In this document: positions 51,763 to 59,031 of the stretch, in pieces
Numbering within the stretch: the first letter of the stretch is position 1
Layout: every line of letters starts with the position of its first letter
Assembly: GCA_026874595.1 (NCBI GenBank)
Contig: CM049314.1
Coordinates: 73,176,300 to 73,240,299, forward strand
Source: Sipunculus nudus
Lineage: Eukaryota; Annelida; Sipuncula; Golfingiida; Sipunculidae
Direction: 5' to 3'
Length of the DNA: 64,000 nucleotides
Notes under the pieces: generated by a model
Database searches by the model: none
The model's input: the letters and a program-made list of their open reading frames with translations, nothing else
What the model was told of the DNA's origin: nothing
Position numbers and translations under genes: made by a program

Positions 51763-51938
51763 CCTCAACATAGTTTTTATGAATCAAAGACAGAAGGTAC
51801 GGTGTATACATGTAGTAGTCCCTACCCTTTGTAGTCTTTGGGAACTTCAGGGTCGTCTGCCGTAGTCAGCTGGATCAGGGCGCTGAACAGAACAGCTCCG
51901 CAGCAAAGGTTGATTATTTTTTGCGGAGTACCTCCCAT
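20299..51938 (-). CDS. Zinc metallocarboxypeptidase (M14, A/B subfamily), 11 coding exons, possibly GPI-anchored
   Basis: Joined product of 523 residues; the enzyme is expected to remove single C-terminal residues from peptides outside the cell. Seen: signal peptide about 1-27 (hydrophobic 11-24, likely cut after TTA); propeptide about 28-126 with the usual DVWKAPT and AHVMVSP blocks; basic cleavage region KRRER (118-122) and KR (125-126); peptidase domain about 130-430. Bovine CPA equivalents are all present: zinc ligands H191, E194 and H318; R193 (R71); R249 (R127); N265-R266 (N144-R145); Y371 (Y248); general base E394 (E270). C259 and C282 could form the usual disulfide. The S1' position 255 aligns with P378, so a CPB-like acidic pocket is not indicated. 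Residues 431-523 are an extension beyond the family's usual end, with a hydrophobic tail 503-523. The coding exons are 51826-51938, 32806-32884, 31485-31624, 31014-31098, 30479-30580, 28268-28369, 25506-25616, 24994-25084, 24141-24343, 21835-21919 and 20299-20759. The family call is secure; GPI anchoring and substrate class are inference. Confidence 0.95.
20760..21834 (-). other. Intron 10 of the carboxypeptidase gene
   Basis: 1075 bp, GT-AG. At 20990-21050 the stretch GGAATCACCTTAAA is followed by its near inverse TTAAGGTGATCCCC, a small fold-back. The 3' part on the plus strand (21640-21800) is built from GTGGTCCTATTT/GTGGTCTTAAGGCGGGGTT segments, a degenerate tandem motif. Confidence 0.8.
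21640..21800 (+). repeat. GTGGTC-motif degenerate repeat
   Basis: AGTGGTCCTATTTCGG, GTTGGTCTCAATTGTGG, AGTGGTCTTATTTGTG, GTGGTCCTATAAGTGG and GTGGTCTTAAGGCGG occur in series. Another copy of the motif lies at 21368. Confidence 0.6.
21835..21919 (-). CDS. Carboxypeptidase exon 10
   Basis: Acceptor TTTCAG and donor GTAAGT. Encodes residues 343-370 plus one base of Y371. [28 protein letters not shown] matches the helix and loop before the mobile active-site tyrosine; the Y371 codon itself is split by intron 10. Confidence 0.96.
22220..23230 (+). mobile_element. Dispersed repeat with internal tandem units and ERE palindromes
   Basis: Starts near TGCAGTCAGCTGAGCC and ends with GAGTGATCGCTATAGCTC then GATGACTTTCAGTCAGCTGAGC (23186-23228). 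Internal units repeat the phrase AGGTCACCATGACCTAATTT and a GGTTTC block at about 150-350-bp spacing. A GACG/GACA-rich stretch precedes the end. It contains a 16-bp G run at 22985. Same family as 14611-16192 and 44920-46470. No transposase frame. Confidence 0.75.
22521..22535. promoter_or_regulatory. Perfect oestrogen-response-element palindrome
   Basis: AGGTCACCATGACCT is an exact inverted repeat of AGGTCA with 3-bp spacing. Further exact copies lie at 22678-22692, 23033-23047 and 15367-15381; an imperfect one at 22356-22370. Binding in this organism is unknown. Confidence 0.5.
24141..24343 (-). CDS. Carboxypeptidase exon 9: third zinc ligand
   Basis: Acceptor ATGCAG and donor GTAAGC. Completes A275 and encodes residues 276-342. 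It carries C282 (disulfide partner), SEAET (the S-E-x-E block), and SLHSYSQ with zinc ligand H318 and Y320. Ends in phase 0. Confidence 0.97.
24344..24993 (-). other. Intron 8 of the carboxypeptidase gene
   Basis: 650 bp, GT-AG; nothing further recognised. Confidence 0.85.
24994..25084 (-). CDS. Carboxypeptidase exon 8: substrate-binding arginines
   Basis: Acceptor TATATAG and donor GTAAAG. Encodes D245-E274 plus one base of A275. DRLWRKNRR holds R249 (equivalent to R127, which stabilises the transition state), and VDLNRNW holds N265 and R266 (N144, R145), which grip the substrate C-terminal carboxylate. C259 is the first half of the usual disulfide and N258 is in an N-x-T glycosylation motif. 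Confidence 0.97.
25085..25505 (-). other. Intron 7 of the carboxypeptidase gene
   Basis: 421 bp, GT-AG, AT-rich; nothing further recognised. Confidence 0.85.
25506..25616 (-). CDS. Carboxypeptidase exon 7
   Basis: Acceptor TTGCAG and donor GTACGT, 37 codons, phase 0 at both ends. Encodes residues 208-244, ending [14 protein letters not shown]. The NPDGYEYSH block is strongly conserved in M14A enzymes. An unspliced read-through would add a few residues and stop. Confidence 0.97.
25850..27215 (+). repeat. Pair of related dispersed-repeat ends in direct orientation
   Basis: CAATCCGTACGGTGGTATCAG occurs at about 25888 and 27142, each followed by an AAATCG segment and CTATTAATATAT with AGATC or GGATC (25950-25970 and 27196-27212). 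The first copy is preceded by CCCGTGCTACGCACGG (25857-25872). They look like ends of a fragmented MITE; boundaries are not certain. Confidence 0.5.
27462..27499. promoter_or_regulatory. Perfect hairpin with ZNF143/STAF-like motif
   Basis: ATTGTGGGTAAA, a 7-base loop GATATAA, then TTTACCCACAAT make a 12-bp perfect stem. The right arm continues as TACCCACAATGCACTG, which agrees with the YWCCCRNMATSCMYYR part of the STAF-binding site. Function is unproven. Confidence 0.3.
28268..28369 (-). CDS. Carboxypeptidase exon 6: zinc-binding HxxE motif
   Basis: Acceptor TTTACAG and donor GTAAAT, 34 codons, phase 0 at both ends. Encodes residues 174-207. [12 protein letters not shown] contains zinc ligands H191 and E194 and the substrate-binding R193, which is the signature of active M14 enzymes. 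Confidence 0.97.
28370..30478 (-). other. Intron 5 of the carboxypeptidase gene
   Basis: 2109 bp, GT-AG. Contains a 19-bp G run (28996-29014) and two perfect TGACGTCA palindromes (29197-29204 and 29215-29222). No gene. Confidence 0.85.
29197..29222. promoter_or_regulatory. Paired CRE-like palindromes
   Basis: Two exact TGACGTCA sites, 18 bp centre to centre, within intron 5. This is the full CREB/ATF consensus; use as a regulatory site is inference. Confidence 0.35.
30479..30580 (-). CDS. Carboxypeptidase exon 5
   Basis: Acceptor TCTGTAG and donor GTTCGT, 34 codons, phase 0 at both ends. Encodes residues 140-173 ([10 protein letters not shown]...[14 protein letters not shown]), the first helix and strand of the catalytic domain, with the G-x-T-x-E-G-R block conserved just before the zinc-site exon. 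Confidence 0.95.
30581..31013 (-). other. Intron 4 of the carboxypeptidase gene
   Basis: 433 bp, GT-AG, with a 23-bp C run at 30633-30655. Confidence 0.85.
31014..31098 (-). CDS. Carboxypeptidase exon 4: propeptide end, cleavage region and start of mature enzyme
   Basis: Acceptor TTTCAG and donor GTACAA. Encodes R111-E139. It holds the basic stretch KRRERATKR (118-126), where a trypsin-like protease or proprotein convertase would release the propeptide; RRER fits a minimal R-x-x-R site. The mature enzyme then begins with [10 protein letters not shown], which corresponds to the Y-H-S-L-E-E region of vertebrate enzymes. Phase 0 at the 3' end. Confidence 0.93.
31099..31484 (-). other. Intron 3 of the carboxypeptidase gene
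   Basis: 386 bp, GT-AG, with a short GA tract near 31377; nothing else seen. Confidence 0.85.
31485..31624 (-). CDS. Carboxypeptidase exon 3: propeptide core
   Basis: Acceptor TTTTGTAG and donor GTCACG. Encodes residues 65-110 plus two bases of R111. It carries ELDVWKAPT and AHVMVSP, two blocks typical of M14A propeptides, then a helix ending [10 protein letters not shown]. The GTCACG donor is weaker than the others, but the phase-2 join to exon 4 keeps the frame. Confidence 0.92.
32088..32223. mobile_element. Small fold-back element with GGATCC-containing ends
   Basis: GCAGGTGCGGATCCAG at the left and CTGGATCCGCGCCTGA at the right form near-perfect inverted ends about 135 bp apart. The ends belong to the CAGGGGCGGATCCA class seen elsewhere in the window. 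Confidence 0.55.
32588..32673. repeat. (TA)n microsatellite, two blocks
   Basis: TA dinucleotides at about 32588-32633 and 32651-32673, separated by a short AT-rich spacer. Confidence 0.95.
32806..32884 (-). CDS. Carboxypeptidase exon 2: propeptide N-terminal part
   Basis: Acceptor TTGTAG and donor GTAGGT. It completes G38 and encodes residues 39-64 ([15 protein letters not shown]...). This is the first beta-strand and helix of the M14 activation propeptide, including the YKV block common after the signal peptide. It ends in phase 0. It is separated from exon 1 by an 18.9-kb intron, so the join rests on phase and on the match to propeptide order. Confidence 0.87.
33091..33232 (+). repeat. 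Minisatellite of TTACGG-type units
   Basis: Six to seven imperfect copies of a roughly 22-bp unit, GGTTACGGATTACGGGTTACTT. Confidence 0.8.
33893..33924. repeat. (GA)n microsatellite
   Basis: 32 bp of GA with one AA interruption. Confidence 0.95.
36915..37197 (+). repeat. Minisatellite, unit about 45 bp
   Basis: Six diverged copies of a unit with ATCAAACTCCGTC, TATATCTACCC and AAGTCTAAACAAAATT. The plus-strand frame through it is a by-product of the repeat. Confidence 0.75.
38067..38527. mobile_element. piggyBac-like MITE, copy 1
   Basis: 461 bp with ends AGGTGCCCATTCACCTA and (right end, reversed) AGGGGCCAAATCACCTATCT, flanked on both sides by TTAA (38063-38066 and 38528-38531), the target duplicated by piggyBac transposases. 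A second copy lies at 41439-41886 in the same orientation. No transposase frame. Confidence 0.85.
38681..38716 (-). mobile_element. Element end of the CAGGGGCGGATCCA class (partial)
   Basis: On the minus strand CAGGGGCGGATCCAAGATTT begins a segment with GGAAGAGGGTGGG, like the element at 55908. No matching second end was found before the MITE at 38527. Confidence 0.4.
39820..40222. mobile_element. MITE with 27-bp perfect terminal inverted repeats and a second inner inverted repeat
   Basis: The left end CACAGGCGCTTGAATTGCTA plus ATTAGTG is exactly mirrored at 40196-40222. Inside, GTTAGGCCCGACAGCCATGG (about 39879-39898) is mirrored by CAATGGCTGTCGGACCTAAT (about 40031-40050). TTATAT lies beside both ends, offset by one base on the right, so the target duplication is uncertain. 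No coding frame; superfamily not assigned. Confidence 0.85.
41439..41886. mobile_element. piggyBac-like MITE, copy 2
   Basis: 448 bp, homologous to 38067-38527 along its whole length, with ends AGGGGCCCATTCACC and TAGGTGATTGCCCCCT and TTAA on both sides (41435-41438, 41887-41890). The minus strand keeps a similar open frame in both copies ([16 protein letters not shown]), which I take as chance conservation from shared descent. Confidence 0.85.
44920..46470 (+). mobile_element. Dispersed repeat with about four tandem units of roughly 340 bp
   Basis: The phrase CTCAAAAATAGAGAAAA recurs at 45041, 45381, 45719 and 46063 (spacing 340, 338, 344). Each unit continues with GCCACCAGTCTGCAGAAACT, ATGATCAATATG, GAGATATTGAAGTTTTTGTAT, a G-run, GACCTAATTTCAGGTTTCC and TTCTAGGTCCAG. 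It opens near GCTCAGCTGACTG (44917) and closes with a GACGGCCGGACGGACGAC-rich stretch and GAGTGATCGCTATAGCTC (46426), CAGTCAGCTGAGCTAAA. No transposase. Confidence 0.85.
46826..46880. repeat. (TA)n microsatellite
   Basis: About 55 bp of TA dinucleotides. Confidence 0.95.
47262..48656 (+). repeat. Near-identical tandem duplication, unit about 695 bp, two copies
   Basis: Copy 1 about 47262-47956 and copy 2 about 47957-48656. I found only a few differences: C/T in TTAGGCCTTTG vs TTAGGTCTTTG, G/A in ATCGATTC vs ATCAATTC, G/T in GTCGTG vs GTCTTG, and an A run of 9 vs 8. Each copy encodes on the minus strand the same open stretch of about 59 residues ([14 protein letters not shown]...PYNDFF), which I do not recognise. 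Confidence 0.95.
49279..49330. repeat. (TAG)n and (TTA)n microsatellite
   Basis: About 10 TTA units followed by about 14 GTA units. Confidence 0.95.
49453..49488. repeat. (GA)n microsatellite
   Basis: 36 bp of GA. A 17-bp C run lies at 49607-49623. Confidence 0.95.
50620..50900 (+). repeat. Degenerate tandem repeat, unit about 75-90 bp
   Basis: GGAGAGCGATGATAAATGCACGG, GGGGAGCGAATGGCAGATAA and GGAGAGCAATTGGCAAATGA each follow a (C)ACTGTATTGT-like segment. Three clear copies and a fourth fragment near 50868. Confidence 0.6.
51444..51760. repeat. Compound (GT)n / (GA)n microsatellite region
   Basis: GT and GA dinucleotides at 51444-51494, GA and G run at 51536-51562, and a long GA block at 51702-51760. 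It lies just 65 bp inside intron 1 from the donor of exon 1 and gives long spurious frames on both strands. Confidence 0.95.
51826..51938 (-). CDS. Carboxypeptidase exon 1: start codon and signal peptide
   Basis: Encodes residues 1-37 plus two bases of G38. The ATG at 51938 is preceded by AAAACA, with A at -3, a good Kozak context. The open frame continues upstream to 52055, but only from a TTG; this is the only in-frame ATG and it sits directly before a standard signal peptide (MGGTPQK, then hydrophobic [14 protein letters not shown], then TTA-DD). The exon ends in GG before a GTAGGG donor, and the frame reaches a stop at 51822 if unspliced. Confidence 0.88.
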
Positions 51939-52200
51939 TGTTTTCTCCTCAGACGGCTTGTATCTCTCTCGGACCGTGTGGTCCTCATACGCCGGAGCGA
52001 TCTGTTCTACTGTCAGAACATACGCGCTGTGAACGCCCGGCCGGCTCCAGAGCAACTTTGAAACGTCTCAATCTGCGAGTGCTTAAAACGCAGCGAGATG
52101 GGTGGCTTGCGTAGCTCCGCCGCGGGCTCAGAAACCAGCCCCTTATGATGTCCAATAGTAATTACATCCCGTCTATTAAGTATAATTATTGTATATTCGA
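51939..52200 (-). promoter_or_regulatory. Probable 5' UTR and promoter-proximal region of the carboxypeptidase gene
   Basis: This stretch upstream of the start codon is richer in GC and CpG than its surroundings (for example around 52040 and 52110). An inverted CCAAT lies at 52151-52155. No clear TATA box was found. Two ATGs lie upstream in other frames: one (near 52024) is followed at once by TTC TGA, the other (near 51996) opens a frame that overlaps the true start. The transcription start is not visible, and an upstream non-coding exon cannot be excluded. Confidence 0.35.
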
Positions 52201-54112
52201 CTGATGGCCGCTACACAACTCCAGACGTTTAATGATGACAGCAAAATCTCTAATTGCAACCTTGTGCATTAGGCGTACCCTTTCCCCGAGATTGTTCGTA
52301 TAATCAGCAACCGAAGTTCGTAACATATACACTAGACTAACACATAAAGATCAGATAAAATGGTCCTTCTTAAAAAACAATATAAATGAAGTTCTGTCAT
52401 GCCCAGCCAGGCGGACAGAATGTCGTTAGCGTCTGCATTCTTCGCGTTTTTAAGTGTAGCGCCAGGTATAAACTTCACACCTTCATATATGATCACATTT
52501 GTCGGTACCTGTTTGTATTTTACCTGTATGTAAGTGGAAACATATGATGACTTTTAGACACCTTGTCCCTTTAAAGGAAATATTTCATGACCTCAAGGAG
52601 GGTCTGATCTCACATGCATGACCTTGCGTGGGTTGACCTTCAATTTACCTTAATTAAGACCGCTGCCGCACGGCACTGTGGGTTTTACTTTACGCGATAT
52701 TTTATTTCTTTATGGCATACATCATGACTGCAGAGAAATTCAATATTAACTGACTGCTATTGCGGCCAGACGGGTGATGGTTCCCCACCACAGTCAAAAT
52801 ATATATAGTCTAAATCGCTCAGACATCATTACGAAGTGATGGCCGAATTTATAAAAATAATACTGTTGATGTTTGTAGAGAACCCGATACTCTATTTCAG
52901 ATAGGATTGAAGACACTTAAATAACTCGATCATGATAGATTCCATAATTATGTATAATTCAATCAATCCTCAATAAATGTAGACCATATTTTATATATTT
53001 TTTTGTTTACTTCTTAAAAAACGCAAACAAATGAAACCACAAAAATATATAAACTGCAGTCCCTGTTCAATAGATCACCAAGAATATGTTGTGTTCGTAT
53101 ATTTTCTTAAGAAAATGATATATTGATATCATATATTTGTATTTATACTGTCTTCCCTGATATTTCCTTAGAATATAAGTATTTAAAAAGGCGGTGACTG
53201 AATAAAGATAATATAAGTAGAAAGCGTGATGTTATAATAATGACAACAATGAGTGCGGAGGCATATGCGCTCACTAACTGTTCTCTAATTGACCTGAAGA
53301 TCATTTCGGTAATAAATAGACACTTGGCGAACGACTTGCTCACTGAAGCATGGACTTAAGTTACGCATCATTAACCTAATTGTCTAGACTTCTCTTGCAG
53401 TGTGAACGGCCGCTGATTATGAAAGCAACACCATCTTGTGAGTGTATTAAAACACCAGTACCGACAACCAAACACTACGTGCATGTTATATGGCTCGCAG
53501 GTCAAAGGTCATGTATGGTAAATAAAATAATGATCAGTCCCTAATGATGACTCATTAATGTACACCGGATGTACGTCATCGGGACTTGGGTAATGGGACG
53601 CAATTTTAATTAGAGATACCTGGATATATCGACCATCTAAACCTGGATTATTAAGCAATAATTATTATTCGTTTCTGTTTATAACTGTTCAGGTTGGAAC
53701 CAGACTTCCTTATAAATATATGGTTATCGTATTTTTGGCTTGTGTGAATACAACTTCACGGATTGCTGAACATAATCGAGTATACATAATTATAGTTAAT
53801 ATTTCAGGAATTTCGAAATGACTAAAATGTTGTGATATTAAATCATTTGTGACGACATAATAATAATAATAATTATAATTATAATAATAATAATAATAAT
53901 ACATATGATCATTATGATTATGATTTTGATTATGATTATGATTATGATTATTATTATTGTTATTATTTCATTACAAAATGTTTATTAATTGATATTCAGG
54001 ACTACTAGTTTTAATATGTGCACAGGTGTCACTTTCGCCGAATGAGGCATAAACTCTCTATGTGAACACACATGCAAACCTTGTGAAGACCAAGTGAATG
54101 AGCGAAAGTAAG

Positions 54113-54160
<48 letters not shown>

Positions 54161-55900
54161 CATCCACAGACGCTCAAAATGACAGCTAGAGCCAATTGTA
54201 TAACATCCATGTATACGCGAACCCTCCCTTTAGTCACTTGTTGCGTATCGTCTTGTTAGACCAGATTTTATTACGTAATTAGCAAGCAAGCTCCGTTTGA
54301 TGAGCTCTGTTACGTAACACCTCATGTCAGTCGGCGTCTGTGCATCCTCCATGGCAGTCCCCAGAGCCTTGTCCGTCAGCAAAGAATCTGATCTAATCAT
54401 ATTATGAGTAACAGACATTGCCCAGGCAAGCGATATACTTTTCAGTGACATCAGTTATAGCTGCCTTCTATGTTTATATCTCCGCCAGGGAGAATGTATT
54501 ATGTTTTACCCTGTGTTATTTGGTTTGTTTGTTAGGTACTTCACTAAAAAAAATTATGAACAAATTTCGATAAAAAGTTGGTGGATGATTCGGGTTACAC
54601 AAAGAACACACCATTTAAGTTTGGAAATATTCTGGATGACAAGTTTTTTTTTTATTCAAAGGATCTTTAACATTATGAGGTAAGAGTTTCTTTATCCGAC
54701 GGGGGACCAGGGCCATTACCTACAAGGTATAAGGGACCGCTATAGATATTTTCTGTGATCCATCTTGGATGTGGTGAACCGTAACATTAAAAGGTAAACC
54801 TTTGTAAAAACATAACCTCCATAGCGGTCATATAAATAACTGACCTATAAGATATATCTATTTTGAAAATATACCAAACTTGTATGAAACGCAGAGCCCA
54901 CTTTTCCCCCTAGCCAACTAGAGTTAGCCAGACAATCGACCTCTATGCTCTCATGACCAATGAGTTTCGACCAACAGGACCTCCTCCAATTGATAAATCA
55001 GACAGCCAGGCTGAGGATAGCTGTGTCTGTTTATTTGTTTATTAAAACCCCATATCCCCTGGCAGTTACCACGCGTCTGGCTGTCAGCTTTGACGCATTA
55101 CGTTAAGAAGCTAATTTATTTCAAACGGCCATGGTTGTCTAAAACCTGGACCGCGGACCCCGGAATTTGAAACATATTTAATTTTTTTTTTCAGAGTAGA
55201 TAACTCGTATTACATTCAATAAATTATTATACTTCCATCAGCACCGATAACCCCATAATCTTAAGTATTTTGTGTAAATAGCTGATTGGAAGATCTGAAT
55301 GCTTTGCATTGACTTTTATTACCAAAATGAACTGTTCTGGACTCGATTACTGCACGTTATTTACCTTCTGTCGCTGAGAGAGTAAAGTGATTCATTTTAA
55401 GATTTTATCAAATCGAGTTTCTCTCAAACCGATGGTAATGGTTAACGACATATATTTTACCGATTTCACTCAGTTTAGATATAAAAGTATACCTAATCGT
55501 CTTCATGGAATGACCTGTGATTACCTCATTTGTTGATCAAAATGTATGTTTAATTAATATATCTCTGTTACAAAGTAACAAATATATATTTTTACAAATT
55601 ACATTACATAAAAAAAAATTGTTATTTCGCCAGCCAGGGGCTCGTAGACAAAAAAAGCATATTAGATTTATCTATTGAAGTAACTGATAATTATTTTCAC
55701 AAATTATAACAGATAAAATACGATCCTTCTTCAAAGTGCCAATCAAGATTAATAATGTATGTTCGGATATATCTGAAGTCCGGTATGTGTGATGTGCGGG
55801 TTTTCGACACTACTGTTTCAAATGATTATTTACCCCCGGCCAAGGTCCTTACGCGACCAGATCTGGAGATCGGCTGCACTGCATCAACCAGACCAGAGTC
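52200..55900. other. Upstream intergenic DNA, no gene supported
   Basis: AT-rich with (ATT)n near 53856-53960 and a 42-bp GA tract at 54119-54160. Short open frames only, none with a recognisable motif. Confidence 0.5.
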
Positions 55901-55906
55901 TACAGT

Positions 55907-56412
55907 CAGGGGCGGGTCCACGTTGGAGGAGGAGGGTTAACCCATCCCTCAATCAATATAAGAGAAATTATCTTTAATTGCATTTTTTTTTCGTGAAACT
56001 TTTAGGCCAAGCAAACAAAAATATACTATAGACTTTCTACAGTTCTATGAAAGGTGGAATGGTACAATAGTCCACACAAATAGTCTATTTTATATTACAC
56101 CTTTGTGAATTTATGACAATTTTGCATTGTTAATACTCAAACTGATTTCTTGAAGGGATTGAAGCAAGAGCACAAATAAATAACAGTTCTACCTCGGACT
56201 TGTAGCGCTAATTTCCTTTTTTTTTTTTACCAACTTCCCATAGTAATTGGTTCATGAAAAATTACAGTGGCGATTCCTTATAACAATTAATATTTTTATC
56301 TAGCCTCAGGGTAACACTCATATTCATTGAGTTTTTAACCTTCTTTGATAGTGTTACGGCCCCTGATGTTAATGGTACATACCCTTCCCTGCACCCATGA
56401 TCCGCCCCTGGC
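55907..56412. mobile_element. Element with CAGGGGCGG inverted ends
   Basis: The left end CAGGGGCGGGTCCACGTTGG and the right end ATGATCCGCCCCTG are inverted. The left end continues GAGGAGGAGGG and the right is preceded by CCCTTCCCTGC, so similarity extends beyond the first 15 bp. No clear target duplication; no coding frame. Confidence 0.55.
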
Positions 56413-57770
56413 AGTGCGGCCCGTTATATTATCTGTAGGGTCGGGTAACCGCGTGAGGACGGTACGTCCCGGACCCGCCGTGACCCGCAGTAATGAAGTC
56501 AGCAGGCGTCCAGGCCGCCTCCCGGGTATATATTTGGACTACTAATAAACGACATGTGCGCTACGTTTGGACCGTTAGCTTTCTAGATTTACAGGCAGAT
56601 TTCGACCCTACTCTCCGAAGAAGCAACAGGCAGAACTCATGTATGAATATGTTGATAATTGATTTAACCTTTCCTGTGTTTATTTAAATATTAAAAAGGA
56701 ATTAGATTAAAAACTCTTTATTTTACATGTATGACATTACAAGCCTATACACAATCTCCTTGCTGCCTAAGTGTTATTTTTTTAATAAATCAAATAAATT
56801 GCTTACTTAAAAATGAACCTCACACATATTTAATTTTCAGTTTTTTTGTTAACCCTTATACTCGCACTCTGTGAATTTATATTTTGTTATTAAGTATTGA
56901 AACCTTCAAACATAAATGTCAGCCTCAATATCCTTTCGTGGAAAATACCGCGCAGGCCTACTCTGTGGATATATAACGTGAATCCAGTGTTTTTGTAAAA
57001 AAAAAAAAATTGCGTCACTATATAGGCCTAATTCACAGAAAGTGATGTCATAGGTCTGTCACGTTGTATTTCATTAAGGAGGTTTCCTCTACTTTCAACT
57101 CATAGTTTGAGCGACTCTTTGTCAATATGTGAGGCTAGTTTGCTGTAAGACATCAAATGATTTAATCAATATCAAAACACAGTTATTCAAATACAATATA
57201 AAGAAAATATCAGTATCTTATTCTTACATATTCCACATGATCCAGTTAAGAGACCTTATGGAAAGCACCTGTGTTAATGTACTTGGCAAACACTTACAGG
57301 TTTTGGTCAAGTGAACACATAAGGTTTATGAATGATTCTTGTTTACAACTTTTTTTAAACCAAGAAACACTTTCTGGGGATTTTAAGAATAAAGACGTTT
57401 AATTTGATTAACCTATACCTCTAGACATTAACAAATAATACGAAACATATAAAAAAATAAATTTAATTTCAAGATGAGAATCTTCATTTATATGCCTTGA
57501 TCTGTAAAATATATTTATAACTTAAAAGGAGGCTCCAGTGGATGTGTGGCCATTTAACTGTAACTATCCAACAGTTTTGCTCTAAAAACCACACATCGTA
57601 GCTTTAAAAAGGATCTGGGATTCCACAGTAACTGTGATATATGCTGAAGCCAATTGCAGTGGAACAGATATAAAAAAATAGCGTTATCTCATATAAACAA
57701 GTGAAGAAATTAGAAAAAAAATAATAAGAGAAGATATACATTCCTGGGTAAACTGGTTAATTAGGTCAAA
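56413..57770. other. Intergenic DNA, nothing recognised
   Basis: AT-rich apart from a GC-richer patch at 56410-56530. No gene or repeat identified. Confidence 0.45.
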
Positions 57771-58212
57771 ATGGCCGAAACTGCAAGTATAAATGCGATG
57801 CGTCTCGAAACAACTGTCGTTCACAAGATCGGGTTCGGCTCGATCTCGAGTGGCATGGCTGGTTCTCCGCTGCTGGTATCGGTAGAGGGAATGCGGGTTG
57901 CTTCTGCTTTTGCGGTTGTGAATGCTGTAGCTTTCCTAAAAGGTCACAGGTTCAGGATGTACGGTGGCGGCCTCTCGCGGCTCTCTGCTTGGCTGTGTGG
58001 CATCGCGTCTGTTGGCTCAGAGAACATGCTTAAGGAGCGCGCAGGGCTGAGGTCTTGACCACAGCAACCCATAGCTGCTCGACGAGCTTAAACTTCTTCT
58101 GCTGCTGATACATGACAGCCCTGTGCACATGCATTACGTAATTTGGTTGAACGGATACTGTATCAATGTCAATATCCGTAGTTACGTCACTCAAGATGTT
58201 TTGAGAGAGCAA
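57771..58212. other. Coding-like GC-richer block, both strands open, unassigned
   Basis: On the plus strand an ATG with a good Kozak context (AAAATGG) opens 95 codons (57771-58058) and stops. On the minus strand a frame from about 58241 to 58030 reads a protein-like sequence (VMHVHRAVMYQQQKKFKLVEQ). Base composition is richer in GC than the flanks. No family recognised. It could be a decayed transposon or retrocopy, a short exon, or chance. Confidence 0.25.
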
Positions 58213-58430
58213 GCTTGGTTGAAAGGGCAGAAACCGTGCATCTCAATAACATGAGAAAAGAACAGGTTCTACTCGCTCACGTTGATTTCTTTCACCTTTG
58301 ATATCTTCAGTCGTTGGGAAAAATTAGTGCCCCAGAAGCGTTTTGTCATGACGATGGAAAAGTTTGCCATCGTGCTGCACTGCAAATACATTTGTATATA
58401 TTTTTAGTAATATAATTGTTGTAAATTTCG

Positions 58431-58446
58431 ATCGATCGATCGATCG

Positions 58447-58479
<33 letters not shown>
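58431..58479. repeat. (GATC)n followed by (GA)n
   Basis: Six GATC units run directly into about 14 GA units. Confidence 0.95.
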
Positions 58480-58482
<3 letters not shown>

Positions 58483-58757
58483 ACTTTGTGCATGTGTTGC
58501 ATATCAAGAAGGTGTTGCGATACATTTAGTTTATATGCTGCATGATGAAAGGAGCGACATCTGGCGGGAGAGTAAGGTATCTTATGATATTGTCTCAGTT
58601 ATGAGGAACTGTGTCAGGTATCGATACTTTCTTTATTCTGAAGATTAAAAGTATAAGCATGCAACAAAATGTAAATGAAAATGACTGCATGATTAGACAT
58701 TCACTGTTGGAGATTTCTTAATTAAATTACATGAAAATAATAATTGCCTGTTCTCAC

Positions 58758-58899
58758 CTGACCGATTTCAGGCTTAAATGTGACATGATGGGTTATATCA
58801 ATGGCTACGTCTGGCTTGGGATTCAAGTATACGGTACTTTTTAATTTTCTTATGGAATCAACGAAACTTGAGAAAACGCAACGGTAAAGTGCAAAATGC
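58758..58899 (-). other. Possible coding exon, unassigned
   Basis: 142 nt between ATTCTCAG and GTGAGA. The open frame ends NPKPDVAIDITHHVTFKP. Its entry phase fits the candidate exon at 59600-59652, giving a shared Trp codon across the join. No family recognised and no further exons found, so this is weak. Confidence 0.2.
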
Positions 58900-59017
58900 C
58901 TGAGAATAAGTCCAACATGACATTCAAATGCACGGAAGTCGTTGAATTGTAAAGCATATAAAAGCACTTTAAAATATAACATTTGGGAGCCAATTGATTA
59001 TTGATATTTTAATTATG

Positions 59018-59031
59018 CTGCCATCTGGCGG
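59018..59031 (-). promoter_or_regulatory. CTCF-like binding motif
   Basis: On the minus strand CCGCCAGATGGCAG matches the CTCF core consensus at 13 of 14 positions. Motif only. Confidence 0.35.

Larger units (their letters stand above)
32885..51825 (-). other. Intron 1 of the carboxypeptidase gene (18.9 kb)
   Basis: Separates the signal-peptide exon from the rest of the protein. No second gene was found inside on either strand. It holds minisatellites (33.1, 37.0, 50.7 kb), two piggyBac-like MITEs, a 403-bp MITE, the 44.9-46.5-kb tandem array, the 47.3-48.7-kb duplication and many microsatellites. Stretches not covered by those entries (33250-36900, 37200-38060, 38530-39820, 40225-41435, 41890-44900, 48660-49270, 49650-50600) show nothing I can recognise. 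Confidence 0.8.

Noticed and set aside
51389-51811. Long open frames on both strands (up to 140 codons)
   Set aside because: They are (GA)n/(GT)n translated as Arg-Glu or Ser-Leu repeats; low complexity only.
51939-52055. Extending the carboxypeptidase N-terminus to 52055
   Set aside because: The only start there is a TTG; the ATG at 51938 has a good context and directly precedes a signal peptide.
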